From: Lepidurus packardi
Taxonomy: Eukaryota > Arthropoda > Branchiopoda > Notostraca > Triopsidae
Direction: 5' to 3'
Length of the DNA stretch: 64,000 nt
Assembly: GCA_023053545.1 (NCBI GenBank)
Contig: JAKZAN010000130.1
Span: 26,001-90,000 of the forward strand
Of the stretch, positions 22,581 through 34,900 are shown one piece after another (the stretch's first letter is position 1; the number at the start of each line of letters is the position of its first letter). The position numbers were made by a program, and so were the translations under genes. The notes below the pieces were generated by a model. That model saw only the letters and a list, made by a program, of their open reading frames with translations. It did no database searches and was not told the DNA's origin.

Positions 22581-24375
22581 TCATTTCTTTTTCTTCTTCT
22601 TCTTCTTCTTCGCCACCTTGAAGAACGGGTTAGAAGGCAGGTCGACCTCCACTTGTCCGATACGCTCGATCTACGCCTTTGCCAGATCCAAGGGGTGGAT
22701 CAGCCCCTACCCGATCTTCTTCATCTCGATCGGTACTTTGTATTTCGCGAACCGTTGCTTGATCTTCTCCATCTCCTCCAACGACTCCTCCCTTTCCCTC
22801 TACCGCGAGTATTCATTCAGGATAGAGGAGAAGGGCTTCGGGGAAGAGTAGTGGTACTACGTTTTGGATCGGCCCTTATCGAAGACGGACATGCCTCGAA
22901 CCGCCTTCATTTCTTCTTGCTTCTGCAAGCCAAGATAATGGCCTGAAGAGTGCTTGATGTCATCGATCGCTGTCAGCCGAATCTTGTCCTCAAAACCGAA
23001 GTACTCCTGATTACCCCTCTCATCAGCGTCTAAGTTGATGAACTTCGTGCCGTGTTCGGTGTTGGCCCTGGTCGAAGAGTCGCCGAACTTCCCTAGCTTG
23101 GCTGCCTCACGTGTGGAAGAGATGCGTCGAGACAGTTAGGTGTGCATGCGGCCCTTATGCCTCGCCCAGTTTCGCATGAACTAGATCTTGCGCTCATCCT
23201 CTCTTTGTTGTTTCAAGTCTCTCTGCTCGGCCAGCAGCCTTCGGTTCTCAATTGTGATCTCACTTTTATAGTTGAAGACTGGGTTCGCATAGACATAGTT
23301 TTTCACGTTTGGGTCTAGTTTTCCGACAACTTCCTCTGGTTCTCCCTCTTCTATCTCTTAGCCCTCTTCATCTCCCTCCCCCTCTCCGGCACCCCCCGCT
23401 ACTTCTCCATCCACAGCCTGCCCTTATGCTGCGGATACTGCTGGTAATGGCTGACCATCTGAGCCAAGTATGGGTTCAGCTATGGGTTCATCTTTATTTA
23501 TATTATCCTAAGCCAACAGCTCTTCTGCTATAGGAGGGGCTGGCGGGATAGGGCGGACATATTTGATCACCTTCTTTGAGGTCTGTGGCTCGGGAGGTGC
23601 TAATTGGTCTTGGCCATCATCGAAGTTAAGTATTCTTCGCTTGTATTGCTTGATCCTTTATTGAGGAGGGTCCATTTAGGCATACTCAGTCCTTGCCTTC
23701 CAGCGATAATGCCTGGAGTCGAACTTGATCTTTTAGCTCGGAAGGACGTGGGTCTGTTGGGATTTGGGCTTGGCTTCGTTGACTTTGTTCTGCAGATCTT
23801 GTTAGTAATCGAATTTGGAGTTGTATTGCTAGTCTTTGTCGAGGTTGTCCTTGAACCACTTGTGGGCAGTTGTGAGAACCTGAACCTGGGCCTCTCTGTC
23901 CTCTGTGAGCATGACAAGTCGCATGAACTTGAGCATAGAGTCAATGACCTTGGGCCTCAGATGTTCAGTGTGGACGACATCAAGATCCAGACGTTTAACC
24001 TAACAAAGCAGATATTTATGATGGGGGTTGTGTACTTATTTGTTGTAGTCGGCGAACAACTCCTTGATTTCTTTGAAGAGAGGATTGTCGTTGAGGAATA
24101 TGCTGTTCATGAACGTATAGTTGATAGGCTTGAGGGAAAAGATCTCCTTGCGCCAGGACTCGACGCGGTTGACTAGAGCGATATCCTTCTTGTAGATCTC
24201 CTTCTTGCGACTCTCGATGCCCCGCAAGTCCAACTCTACGCGACGATGAAAGAAGCCAATATGCGAGAAGGAGGTTACCTGCTTTGTTATTATATGACCT
24301 GACGAGCTTGTCTAGCTCACGGTCAGTCGTCAATCTCGGCAAGTGTTCTGCTTCTTTCCGCTAATTCACTATCAT
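22581..24375 (-). CDS. Hypothetical charged protein with poly-lysine tail
   Basis: Two exons (24375-24279, 24235-22581; 43-nt intron) give 583 aa. The N-terminal third is helical and charged (IESRKKEIYKKDIALVNRVE; WRKEIFSLKPINYTFMNSIF). A Pro/Ala/Gly/Glu-rich acidic linker occupies about residues 290-350. The C-terminal part is basic and helical (MRNWARHKGRMHTQLSRRIS) and ends in an almost pure lysine run. No domain is recognised. Ciliary or axonemal location would fit the composition but is a guess. About a dozen in-frame TAA/TAG codons support Gln reading. Confidence 0.65.
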
Positions 24376-24681
24376 CTGCGCTGCGGTTGTGGCTGACGGT
24401 ATTTGACTAGTTACAATTCTAACTATTATACTTTTATTCTTATTGCCAACTGTTTATCTTGCCCGCTCATTAATCCTCCTGGGCCGACGACATACACGCC
24501 CAATACCAACTTCATATCATTGTCGCCATACGAGATTAACAACCTTTGGGGCCAAAAACAATGAATGCCACTGCCGTCGTGGTGTCATGGATTTAGTAGA
24601 GCTTCACTCGGCCTATTTCTATATAATACGACAGCCTAAACTTGTTAAGCCTACTAAAGAGGCTTGCATTCTCAAATACAA
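24376..24681. other. Divergent intergenic region
   Basis: About 306 nt between the start codons of the poly-lysine gene (minus) and the 194-aa protein (plus). It contains T/A-rich stretches (near 24415-24450) and CTATATAATACG at 24619-24630, a possible TATA-like element for the plus-strand gene. No other feature is seen. Confidence 0.35.
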
Positions 24682-25266
24682 ATGAAGAAAGCATCCCGAC
24701 CTAAAACCCAAGACGACAAAAAGCAACAAGCATGGTTCAGTAACTGGATCAATAACAAACCTGAGAAGTTCTCTTCCACACTTAATCTCGAAGACCGGGT
24801 CTTGCTTCTCAGGAAAAGCATATGCGAAATGGATGCAGACCTTAGGAAAGTGACAAGTGATCGTCAGAGGACTATAGACAAACTTCTACATCTAACCTCT
24901 TCTCAAATTCAAACATCATTTCATACTCAAAATGGTGCTTTCTAAAATGGGAAATTACTTGTAAATCAGGTCTAGTCTCTGAACGGGACTGAATAAAAAT
25001 TCCTGCTGAGACTGGCCAAGTGTACATTGCCCCAAGCCTATTATCCAATGATGGGATAGTCAGTTTAAAGGGAAAAGTATGTGGAAGCATGTGGTGAAGA
25101 AGAGACTCGATGTGACGAGGACGACTATGGTATAAAAACGTAGATGCAGGGAACAGCACGAGGGGACATCGGTAGATACTTAAGATAAGGTGCTATTCCT
25201 TAGCACTACCTGAGCGAATACAACCCTGACTTCGGGCGAGTACTTGATTTCCTTTCCAAAATTTGA
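24682..25266 (+). CDS. Hypothetical small helical protein
   Basis: A single exon of 194 aa with TAA/TAG codons read as Gln. Residues 1-75 include a Trp-rich basic motif (AWFSNWINNKPEKF) and a coiled helix (VLLLRKSICEMDADLRKVTS). The C-terminal half has paired cysteines (ACGEEETRCDEDD) and an R-G-D-I-G-R-Y segment. No family is recognised. It converges with the NT-C2 gene: its TGA at 25264-25266 lies 57 nt from that gene's end. Confidence 0.5.
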
Positions 25267-25322
25267 ATACTACATGTCTATATCATTCACAATACTTAAG
25301 GCTGATATTGGAAAATGTATGT

Positions 25323-26759
25323 TCAGTATTATTCGGTGAGACCGATGGCTCTCTGTAGCTGATCGAGAAGTTTGGCGCCTCCGACCTCGTAGGCCATGTT
25401 GAAGATCTCTCCGATTCGGTTGCTACTTATGGCTACCTGTAGCTGTAGCGCTGACAGCTCTTTTTCGAGTTAGTCTATACGTTCTTGAAGTGCTACTGCA
25501 TTTGCGTTGTTCTGCCCGAATTACTCTTTGAGGCTGGGTCTGCGTTCGCCGAAGTCCTTATTAAACTCATTTTCGAATGCATTCTTGTCGAATATATTGC
25601 TCCCAAAGTTCAATTTACTGCTTTCTTCCTGCCGCTATAGTTTCTCTTCTAACTCTCTTACCTTCGTCCTGAGTTCCTGGGTCTCTGCTTCTTGCCTTTC
25701 GCTCTTCTTTCTGAACTCTTGTCGCTATCTCTCAATCTCTGCACCAGGATTGTTACTCTGTAATTCTTTCAACTCTTTGTTTCTACGCTCCAGGGTTTTC
25801 TAAAGCTCCTCAATTTGTCTCTGTAGCTTTCTCTTTTCATCCTTTGCCTCCTGCTCAACCTTCTAGAGCTTTACCTCGAGACTAGCTATGGTGCGCCTCA
25901 ATTGATTATTTTATCCCTCCACTATTTCCAGCTTCTTTGTCATTTAGGGTGCTTCAGACGCCAGTTTCTGCTTGCGATTCTTAAGCTTTTCAGCAAGCTC
26001 CTCAAACTTCTGGATGGTTCCACTCATCTGCACCAGTTCTGCAGTTGTTTTCTGGTCCTCACTAAACTCCAAACGAGACATGTTGAAATCTCGCGATGAA
26101 GCATTTAGCATTGATAGTTCGTTGGCTGCTGGTGTTTAATCCAATTTATTATAAGTGAAGGTCACTTCTAAACAAGCATCTGGGTCTGGACACTTGGTCA
26201 GGCTGATCATCTTCTCCACAGTGACCACATCCTACAACACATTAGTGGGTTGTTCATTTAAGGGACCGGCCAGGTCAAACTTCGCGTACCCCCCCAGATT
26301 TGATGCCACTGTCCATAATGATAACGGAAACAATTTAAGTCTATCAAGTCCTGAAAGCAGAAGTAGTGTGGGAGATGGGCTAAGGGAGGTACATTCTTTT
26401 AGATAAATTCGTTTTTGACGACATCGTAGTGCATCGTGAATTCGAGAGAGACGGTATCATTATAGGTAGAATAACCATGCGTATGCTGGACTGCCCGGGT
26501 TTCGACTTTCTTTTCATCTATATTTGTGTACGGAATTCAAAGGCGATCCGAAGTCCTAAGCAGCTTAGTCGGAGAGAATCAGACGGAGCACGCAGAGGAT
26601 TTGGGTTAGTTTGAGAGGGTGTGAATGGTAGGTAGGGGTACGTCTCTTCCAGAGTATTTTGGTGTTGTAGTTGAAGTTTTTGCTGATTTTGAGGCGATGG
26701 AACTGTGCGCGTATTCTGTAGTTAATGCTGCGCAGATCTTCGCGTGGGGGATGAGACAT
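25323..26759 (-). CDS. NT-C2 domain coiled-coil protein, with one apparent 1-nt frame break
   Basis: Exons 26759-26642, 26517-26393 and 26350-25323 (introns 124 and 42 nt) encode about 423 aa. Residues 1-130 match an N-terminal C2 (NT-C2) domain as in EEIG1/FAM102 and EHBP1: FHRLKISK, then ILWKRHEKKVETR, VSLEFTMHY, and GGYAKFDLAGPLN. From about 175 on it is a long coiled coil (EEKLQRQEESSKL, LEKELSALQLQVA). Splicing is in phase, but exon 3 needs one extra base to keep frame. The natural place is the seven-C run at 26289-26295 (minus-strand G run), just before the YAKFDLAG strand. This may be an assembly error or a real mutation. NT-C2 proteins attach to membranes and bridge them to the cytoskeleton. 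Confidence 0.6.
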
Positions 26760-26923
26760 GTTCTTTTCGACAATTTGCACTGCTCTATTAGATATAGTAT
26801 CCCGATTCGATCGGTTTTTTTATCGCGAAACACTTTATTTTAGCTTCAATCGTTGGAACTCTGTGGGTGGTACTACAATACGATACAAGTATAATCGGTA
26901 TCTATCTCTTTTAAGATTAGACT

Positions 26924-27626
26924 ATGGATCCTACACGACAGGCCGTACGTACTGGTCTCAACTTCTATGTTCTCCTCGCTGTCCTCCTTTCCATCTACCA
27001 GTTCTATAGCTATTACTCCTCCAGACCTGTAGAAGATCACTCCACCTTCCAGAACTCCACTCAGCAAACAGCGTCACAACAACAACAAGACCAATATGCT
27101 TAGTCACAAGGGAACTACGTTTTCTATGCTACCGCTGCGCTCTAACCAACAGTCCGCTAACTTATGATATCCAATGGTGCCGATGCCACTATGCTGAAAC
27201 CTTATGTTTTTGAGGGCAAGTAGTGGCTGTTCAACATAGCACTGACCTACGGACACCTGGTTATTGGCATGTGTGTCTTTAGCTATTATAATAACCCTCA
27301 ACTCTAAAGGGGGTAAAAAGACAAAAATTATGTTGCTAGGCATGGCGGCAATGTTCGGGTTTATCACGCTAGCAGGTAGGCTCGCGATCGAGAGAGTCGA
27401 TGTGAAACAGGGTTCCTTCCTGAAACTGAGGCAAGAAAGATAAAAGTTTTCAAATGAGAGTTTTGTGAGCTTTTTGGAATAAAATAGCAATAACGTCGCT
27501 CAGGCAACAGGCTAGAGCGTGACTAGTGTGGGAGGAAGCCAAGAAGGACAAACAGAGGGAGGCGAAAAGAGAGTATTTAATGGCGCAGTTATCGAGGGCG
27601 ACAACGTCTATTCGGATGAAATGTGA
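26924..27626 (+). CDS. Hypothetical membrane protein, about three helices
   Basis: Two exons (26924-27272, 27310-27626; 37-nt intron) give 221 aa. Hydrophobic segments occur at about residues 12-32 (LNFYVLLAVLLSIYQFYSYY), 100-116 (WLFNIALTYGHLVIGM) and 122-142 (IMLLGMAAMFGFITLAGRLA). A Gln-rich spacer (TASQQQQDQYAQSQGNY) separates the first two. The C-terminal 75 residues are hydrophilic and Gly/Ser/Glu-rich. The intron choice is the one that joins two long open frames in phase; the exact splice sites are moderately certain. No family is recognised. Confidence 0.5.
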
Positions 27627-27746
27627 AGCCATAAAAATGATAAGTGCTTAATTGTTCACCAGATAGTTTCCATTAGAACACCCACAATAGTTAAGTGATA
27701 ATCATTAGAATCGAAGATCGCTGCAAGCAAATACCCTCAACCTCAT

Positions 27747-28782
27747 ATGAAAACTTAGTCCAATCCTTTCCAAGACACAGGCATCCTCAACGCCAACACT
27801 CCTCCGGGTGTCTTCAAACCCCTAATTACCCACAATAGAACACCCCTACTCGAAAAACCCCTCGACAGTTTTCTCAACCCTCTCCATCAGTCTTCACTCG
27901 ATGCTTCGACTGGAAATCTGCACAACTACGCCAGTCAACAGCAGGAGGACTATGTGAAGAACCCATTAGGGAGATCAGGAAGCGTGAGGATTCTGCGGGA
28001 AAGTACGGAAATAATACGAACAGTAGCAAAGTTCAAAAAACTCAAGCCCTTAGAGACCATCTCGAAGGCCGACCGGGCATAGCGGGTACAAAAAACTGTG
28101 ATTATGAGTATTTATGAGTTGGCTAGCTGAACCTACTAAAACTAATCAGGAACATCGACAGCGAGTACACGAAGAACAGTCGCACGATCAACGAAAGCAT
28201 CTGCGACAATATATATCATGCACTGCGCATTCTGACGTCTCAGGCTTCGATCTACGGCAAGGAGATGAACCAGTTCTTCAATATTCTCAAGAGCATGATC
28301 TTCTGTGAAGACGAAGTGATCATAACAGCGATCGAGGACGAGAAAAACCATGAGAACAAGCCATTTAACGTACTGGTAGCTAAGGTCCTGGAGGAAAAGT
28401 ATGACCAGCTTCGTGCGAAGGAGAAGCAAATCGAGACTGAAATCGAAAGGATCAACCAAAAGATTCTGGTCATTGAAGACAAAAATCAGCGCAGTCTCGA
28501 AATCCTGAAGATCCAATACGACAACAACGTGGTGGCAGTCAAAGAAACCTACGAAAGGAGCATCAACCAGCTCAATGGAAAGGTACCAAATCCTGATTGA
28601 ATATGACGTAGATTGACGAATTCAAAGAAACAGTGGCCCAGAAGGATGCCAAAATAATCAAACTATAGAAGTCGAACCACGAGGCAGCAGGCCAAATCCT
28701 AAGTCTAAAGTAGCAGATGTCTCAGATCGTAGCCGCGGCAGTGCCTTTAACGAAGAGTCGAGCATCGTTCGGGTATGGCTGA
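27747..28782 (+). CDS. Hypothetical coiled-coil protein
   Basis: Three exons (27747-28117, 28150-28582, 28612-28782) with introns of 32 and 29 nt give 324 aa. The first 110 residues are disordered and Asn/Pro/Ser-rich. Residues about 120-200 form a helical block (INESICDNIYHALRILTSQA; MNQFFNILKSMIFCEDEVII). The rest is coiled coil (IETEIERINQKILVIEDKNQ), ending RASFGYG. No known domain. The first intron has a CTAAT element eight nt before the acceptor, as in several other introns here. Confidence 0.55.
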
Positions 28783-28954
28783 TGATGAATGCTGGACAAA
28801 CCATTATACTTTCCGAATCGAGTACTTATTGATGGGGCTTGGTCGGGCGATAGCTTAATAATATTATAGCATATAGATAGGGGGTGGTAGTCTTCGGGAG
28901 ACGAGCAAATAAAGAATAATATATCACTAAAAACTATATACTCTCAGACTCCCA

Positions 28955-31900
28955 ATGAAGGGCATCGTTGAAAAGGTCATCGTCAGCTATTTCGGCAAGT
29001 TCATCAAAGGAGTCGAGAAGGAGAACCTCGAGTTCAGCCTCCGCGAGGGTCTATTTAAACTAGAAAACATCAACCTTAACGATTAGTTCTTCGACTCCCT
29101 GCAGCTCCCTGTTAAACTCGTCTACTCCTCCATCGGCAAGCTACACATGCAGGCATCCCTCATGAAACTCGGTTCCGTCCCTGTCGTCTGCACCCTCGAT
29201 AACATATTTCTGATCTTCGAGTTCCGTGAATCAGCGACTCTTGATTCGGCGGACGACGCCTCGCAGAAACGTAAAGCAATCTAAAAGTATGTCAAGGACT
29301 GCCTGGCCCAGTTCATGAAGAAGCTGAAGGAAGATAAGACGCAGGAAATGGGACAAATGGGCAAGATGGCTATGAAGGTTGTGGACAATCTGCAACTCAA
29401 ACTCGTCAACCTTCATATCAGATTTTAATAGCCCAGACGAAAAGAAAATAACTACGCATGGGGAGTTACCCTAGAGGAAGTGGCATTCGTGACCACAGAC
29501 AAAGATTGGAAGCCTTCGTTTATAGATCGGTCTGCTGAGAGCAACAAGCAAGCAACCCTCTTTAAAACCATGGACATCAAGAACCTCAACATCTACTGGT
29601 CTTCCCGCAACCTCAACCTGTTGCGAGCGCGCACTCCCTTCTACATCCAAGAGAAAATGGGGATGCTGGTATTAGAGCGTAGTGAAGATACGATCATCAG
29701 CATTTCGAGCCAGTTTAAGCTCAAAATCAACCCACTAAATCAATTCTCGACTCCGGTGTATGAATTGGATGTGATGCTGGAGCCCATTGATTTGTAGCTC
29801 ACACAAGCACAGGTCTCGCGCATGATAGACTTCCTAGAAACCCTGGTGGTGCACGGGTAACTAGCATTGGTAAGAAAAAGGAAGAAGGCCGAAACTCTGG
29901 AGAATATGCCCTAGCTCAAGACCTATTTCGAAAAATACCTTCAGAACTTTCTCACGAATGAAGCGAGTGAAGTGCCCGAAAGTGTGTTGGGAAAAGTGTT
30001 TTCTTTGGTGTCTACAGACCAGCTAATCGTGTGGGCGGTCCCCTAAGTTAAAAAGATCTGTAAACGAGAAAAACTCAGTGAGCTCGAAACCAAGAAGAGG
30101 GGTGGAGGTGGATACTTCTGGGGGTCCTCCAAGGGCAGCATTGAAATTTCTCTTTAATAAGTCCGATAACTGGAAGAACTGGTTGAACAAACTTTCGATA
30201 GCGAGAGTCAGTCAATAAGACCAGAAAGCTGTCCCTATTTTGAGCTGGCTGTCAGTGTCAGTCAAGGTCAATTTGCATTCAGGAAAACAGATGCAGAAGG
30301 TTCCTAGAGCCTTGAATTTAAATACCGAAAGCTTTCTCTTGGTGTGAGAAAGTCCGAAGATAAATCTGATCTGGAAGTGAACATGAAACTGGGTTCGGTG
30401 AACCTATAGTTCGAGGGCGCACATAAATTGAGGACCAACATATTCCGAGATGTGTCGGACAAGGAACAAGATTTTCTCAGGCTGCTTTACTCATGTAAAT
30501 CCGAAAAGGACTTGGAATCTTCGGCAGTTACTATAGGGGTCGAAAGAGTGGTTTGTGTCTATAGAGCAGTCTACCTGAAGAAGTTCAGAGAGTTTTTCCA
30601 GTTCCGGAGCGTTGATGAAATCATCAAGTCAACGACTCTTGAGAAGTTTGAGAAGATGAACGAGCAACAGGAGGTCCAGGAAATTCTGGATCGTAGGACC
30701 CGTGTAGAACTCTTCATTAAAAGTCCTGTCTTCGTAGTGCCGTTCGAGACCGGACTCAAGGACAAGGACTCCGATACATGGCTTGTACATCTGGGAGATC
30801 TCATGATTCGCAGCGTAGACGATAGCGATGCCATTGACTTCAAGGACTTTGAATTTTTCAACATTAGACTCCAGCAGATAAGCATGGAGTACCATCCTAG
30901 TATGGTGCAGTGTATGGGCTCCCTATGTTCGGCCAACCCAGATGAGTATCGAAAACACCCTGAAGTCTTTTCAGTAGTAAATGACATGAATCTTCAAATT
31001 GAACTCAAAAAGCGCCGAGTGCTTGCCGATCCTGAAAAACACTACCGGTAGATTTTCAAAATCAAGATGGAGTCATTTCACTTGAACTTTACCGAAAAGC
31101 AGTACAGAAATCTTGTACGCCTGACCTAACTATTCAATCAGTAAGACAAGAATCTCTTATAAGCTCTAAAGAAGGAAAAAGATGAGGTGGAGAGCAAGAA
31201 AGTCCATTGTGGTATTCTCAAAAAACGCAACTAAACTCTCAAGAATTGGGAAGACTACTATGGAGTTCTTTCTGGAGTACACCTCTATCTTTACAGACAG
31301 AAAAAGGACCTCAAGTTTCAGTCCAAGATCTACATCAAGAACAGTAAGTTGGAAATAAAAGAAGACTAGACTCTTGAACTCAGCAACAGATACGAAAGTT
31401 GCACTCTCTGTGCTGAAAATGGAATTGCCCTAAGAGCTTGGAAAGAGGCACTCGAGCTACGAATCAACGAGTACGCCACGGGCGGACAACTCATGAAACT
31501 TTATGAAGCCTAGCAATAGAAAAGGTTGACTAAGTTCGAGCGTAAAACATGGATTAGCTTTAAGCTCGACACACTGGGCTTTTCTTATGAGAACGATTTG
31601 AATGGACAGCTGGTGAGCGTTCAAATCAAAAGCATCGACTTTAAGAAGACTTCAGAAACTTCCCAATAAAGGACAACAATAAGTTTCAGCGAGCTGGAGA
31701 TCATTGATCACATATTCAAGTACAAGAACCCGCTCTACCAGCCTCTCATGCTTATAGGAGGTACCGAGCCCACAGTTATCGATTACTACAAGAATAAGGA
31801 GGGTCTAGCCAAAGGAACCAAACTCAACCCCAACCTAAAAATTAAACTATAACTCCAGGAACTAAAGCTCAACTGGAAGCCTGACGTCCTGCTACTCTTT

Positions 31901-34900
31901 GTGGATCTTTTGAAGAAATACAAACAAAGAAGTAAACATCAAACCCTGACCGAAAATGACATAATGGTGAGTAAAGCAGGAGGAACAATCGTCAGACAGA
32001 CTATGATGTAGAGTATCAATATGGACAAATCCTATATCGAGCTGGCAGAACTCTACGGCACTTCCCCGACTGAAGTTAAGGCGGATCGGGAAACTTATCT
32101 AAACTATGAGAAATATAGCCAGAAATGTGGAAACATATAAGGACTTGATGTTTTGATGAGCTTGGACGTAGTGATCGGCAAAATCGATGTGAAGTTCATG
32201 CATCGTCAATCTCATGTGGTCCTGTTCAATCTCGACGCTTAGAGCCTGAAACTATATTTGAAGAGAACTGAGAATGAGATATTCTTGGAGGGCAGCCTTT
32301 AAGAAGGATCCGTCCTCGAGATGACAAACTATCCGCATACAAAGGACTCTAACTTGGAGTTTGAAAAGATCACCCCTTTTAGACTACTGACCCGAAAACC
32401 TGATAACCGTGCCAAATTATTGACTTTCCGATGGAGTAGTTTCAACGAAAAAGAATTCCCGAATTGCGAAAGGGTCACGAGCTTCCTGGAGATGAAACTA
32501 TCGCCGGTAGAGTTCAACTATTTCCAGCAAGTCACTTTCCGCATGATCGACTATGTCCTCATCCAGATCATCCTTCTTCTTCAGAACCCTGAAATGGTAG
32601 TTGCGAATTAGAACTTGTACTGGCAGCTCGAAAACCAGCAGGAAGTCTCTTAAAAACCAATTACTATCTGGGGAGAGTACGAACAGATTGCGAAGAGGCT
32701 CCTTAACCCTTTCTTCATGGACATGTACATCGTCCTTGATAGTCCTTCTATCAACCTCAAATACGGTCCTCAAGCTGATACCTACCTCAAAGCTGATCTT
32801 GAGCGTTGCTAAATCATGAACAGAAACCTGAGCACCTCTCGGAGATTCTTCCCAGAGCTGCACAGTCGTATGATTATGGACGTGATCTGGTAAGAAGAGT
32901 ATGTGATTCGACTAGATGCGGTCGAACTCAAAAAAATTACAAAAGGTTAATAAAAAGCTTTATGCTGTCCTTTCGAGTTTAGCATGAATGTTAACAAACT
33001 CATCAACGAGGACGAACTCAAGCACGTGTTCCCGGAAATTGCAGAATATGACCGAAGTTTCTACATTGATTCCAATGCTGGATAGATTCGTCTTGATGCA
33101 GACCGTTCCGAGTACTTGGAACTAATGAAGGCACTCAACCATAACATCACCTATGATGACGAGCGCGATGCCCTTTTCATCCATAACTACAAAATCTCCA
33201 AACTGTTGAGTCCCAAACCTATCATCTACAAGCTCGATATTCCCATCCTAGTTTTTACAGGCTCCGTAGTAGATGGCATAGATATCGATACGCTCTTCTC
33301 AATCACAGTTTCATAGACTAAAATTTGCTTCAGAAGGGAAAAAGAACTAAATAGCTCAGTAACATTGTTAGCATCTTCAATCGATTTGGGCTGTTACAAA
33401 AATGGTAGGGAAATTCCAGTGGCTCGTATCCCTTAGTCCATAGAAACTAAGTTTCTCGAAGATAAGTTTAAACTCTAAGTAGATATGAAGACTACAGGAA
33501 CAAAGATCATCAGGTTGACGATTGATTCTGCCAAAATAGTATTGAAGGTACAGGTTCTGCAACTGGTCTTAGAGTGGGCCATGCTCGAAGATTGGGTCTT
33601 CCCCGTACAAAGCACCTTCGTTAACGAGATCAACTTCTATGTAAATGTGACGAGTGCCCTTCTTTCGTTTGAGGCAACTGACACTTAGAATATCAAGCAT
33701 GCACTAGTGGGACTCGGCAGTCTGTGCTATAAGTTTGAGAGAAAACGCAGTAGAACTGAGCAGTTTTTCAGGCAATAGCTACAGAAAGGCCTCCTGAGCG
33801 AGTTCTAACTTGAAGAACTTCCTGAGAGTTCATCTATGAGCCTATCGCTGAATATCGAATTACTGAGATGCAGATACACGGACTTTGTGTCGATGCCGTT
33901 CGGAAAGGTGAGCAAGCGGAATCTGATTTACCCCTTTATATTTAACTTCAACGACAAAAAACAGGTCAAGGTGGCTAACAGCGACAACTTTGTGCTCAAG
34001 ACGAGTTCGAGCAAGACCATCAACATCGACAAAATAATCGCCAAGATCTCTTCCAAAGACATCAAACTCTTCCAGGACATTATGAGGGACCATCAAAAAG
34101 AAACACAATACTTCGAGGGAATCGGTAAACTGATCCAGCAGAGCAAAAGGGATTCTCCTGTTCTAGTAGTTGAACAAGAACTATAGTTTTCCCCCAAAAA
34201 GACTGAGGTCAGCAGCCTCAACACCCTAGACTTGAATGCAGGATCCATAGGACTGTACCTGATTTACCACTCCTAAGATGTGTTCGTCCCTGTCATATCA
34301 CTACAGCTGAGCCACATCAGATTCAACAGACTAATCACCTACAAAAAGTCCATCCTCGAGACTAGTTTTAGCCTGATAGTTAACTACTTCAATGGGACCA
34401 ACCTCAAATGGGAGCCATTCCTGGAGCGCACGCGAGTCGGTATCAACTACAGTTGCTACTTTGACACTAACAAAAATATTTTGTCGATCGAATTCGGAGA
34501 GAATCTGATGATCAATCACACCAATGAAATGGTACTAGCCCTAACAAATACGATCAGAAAATGGCAGACCGAGTACTCTCAAGCCAGCACAGCAAGTCTG
34601 CAACCTTCGAGTTCGCGAGCCATTGAGTCTGTGGAGATTGGATCGCAGTATATCATCATCAATGAAACAGGTTACCCAATCCAAGTACTGGATCGTGCTC
34701 GGGTCCTTAAGCAAACACTCGCCTCCAACGCCAGAGGAGCATACCATGTGGAGTTCTAAGATCAAGAGTTAGAGAACCAGGACGTCATAATTGGTATCAA
34801 GATTCAACATCCTGCCCTTCAATTAAGAATTCTTGAGGGCATAAATCTCAACTCCCGCAAAGTTTTGAAAGTGCATCCGACTGACCCTGCTTATCCTGAC

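Noticed and set aside
22409-22621. Plus-strand frame of about 70 residues beginning MTPNQQTHHRF with a hydrophobic end
   Set aside because: Its end overlaps the poly-lysine tail of the minus-strand gene, giving the Ser run. No homology or second exon; could be a short real gene but unsupported.
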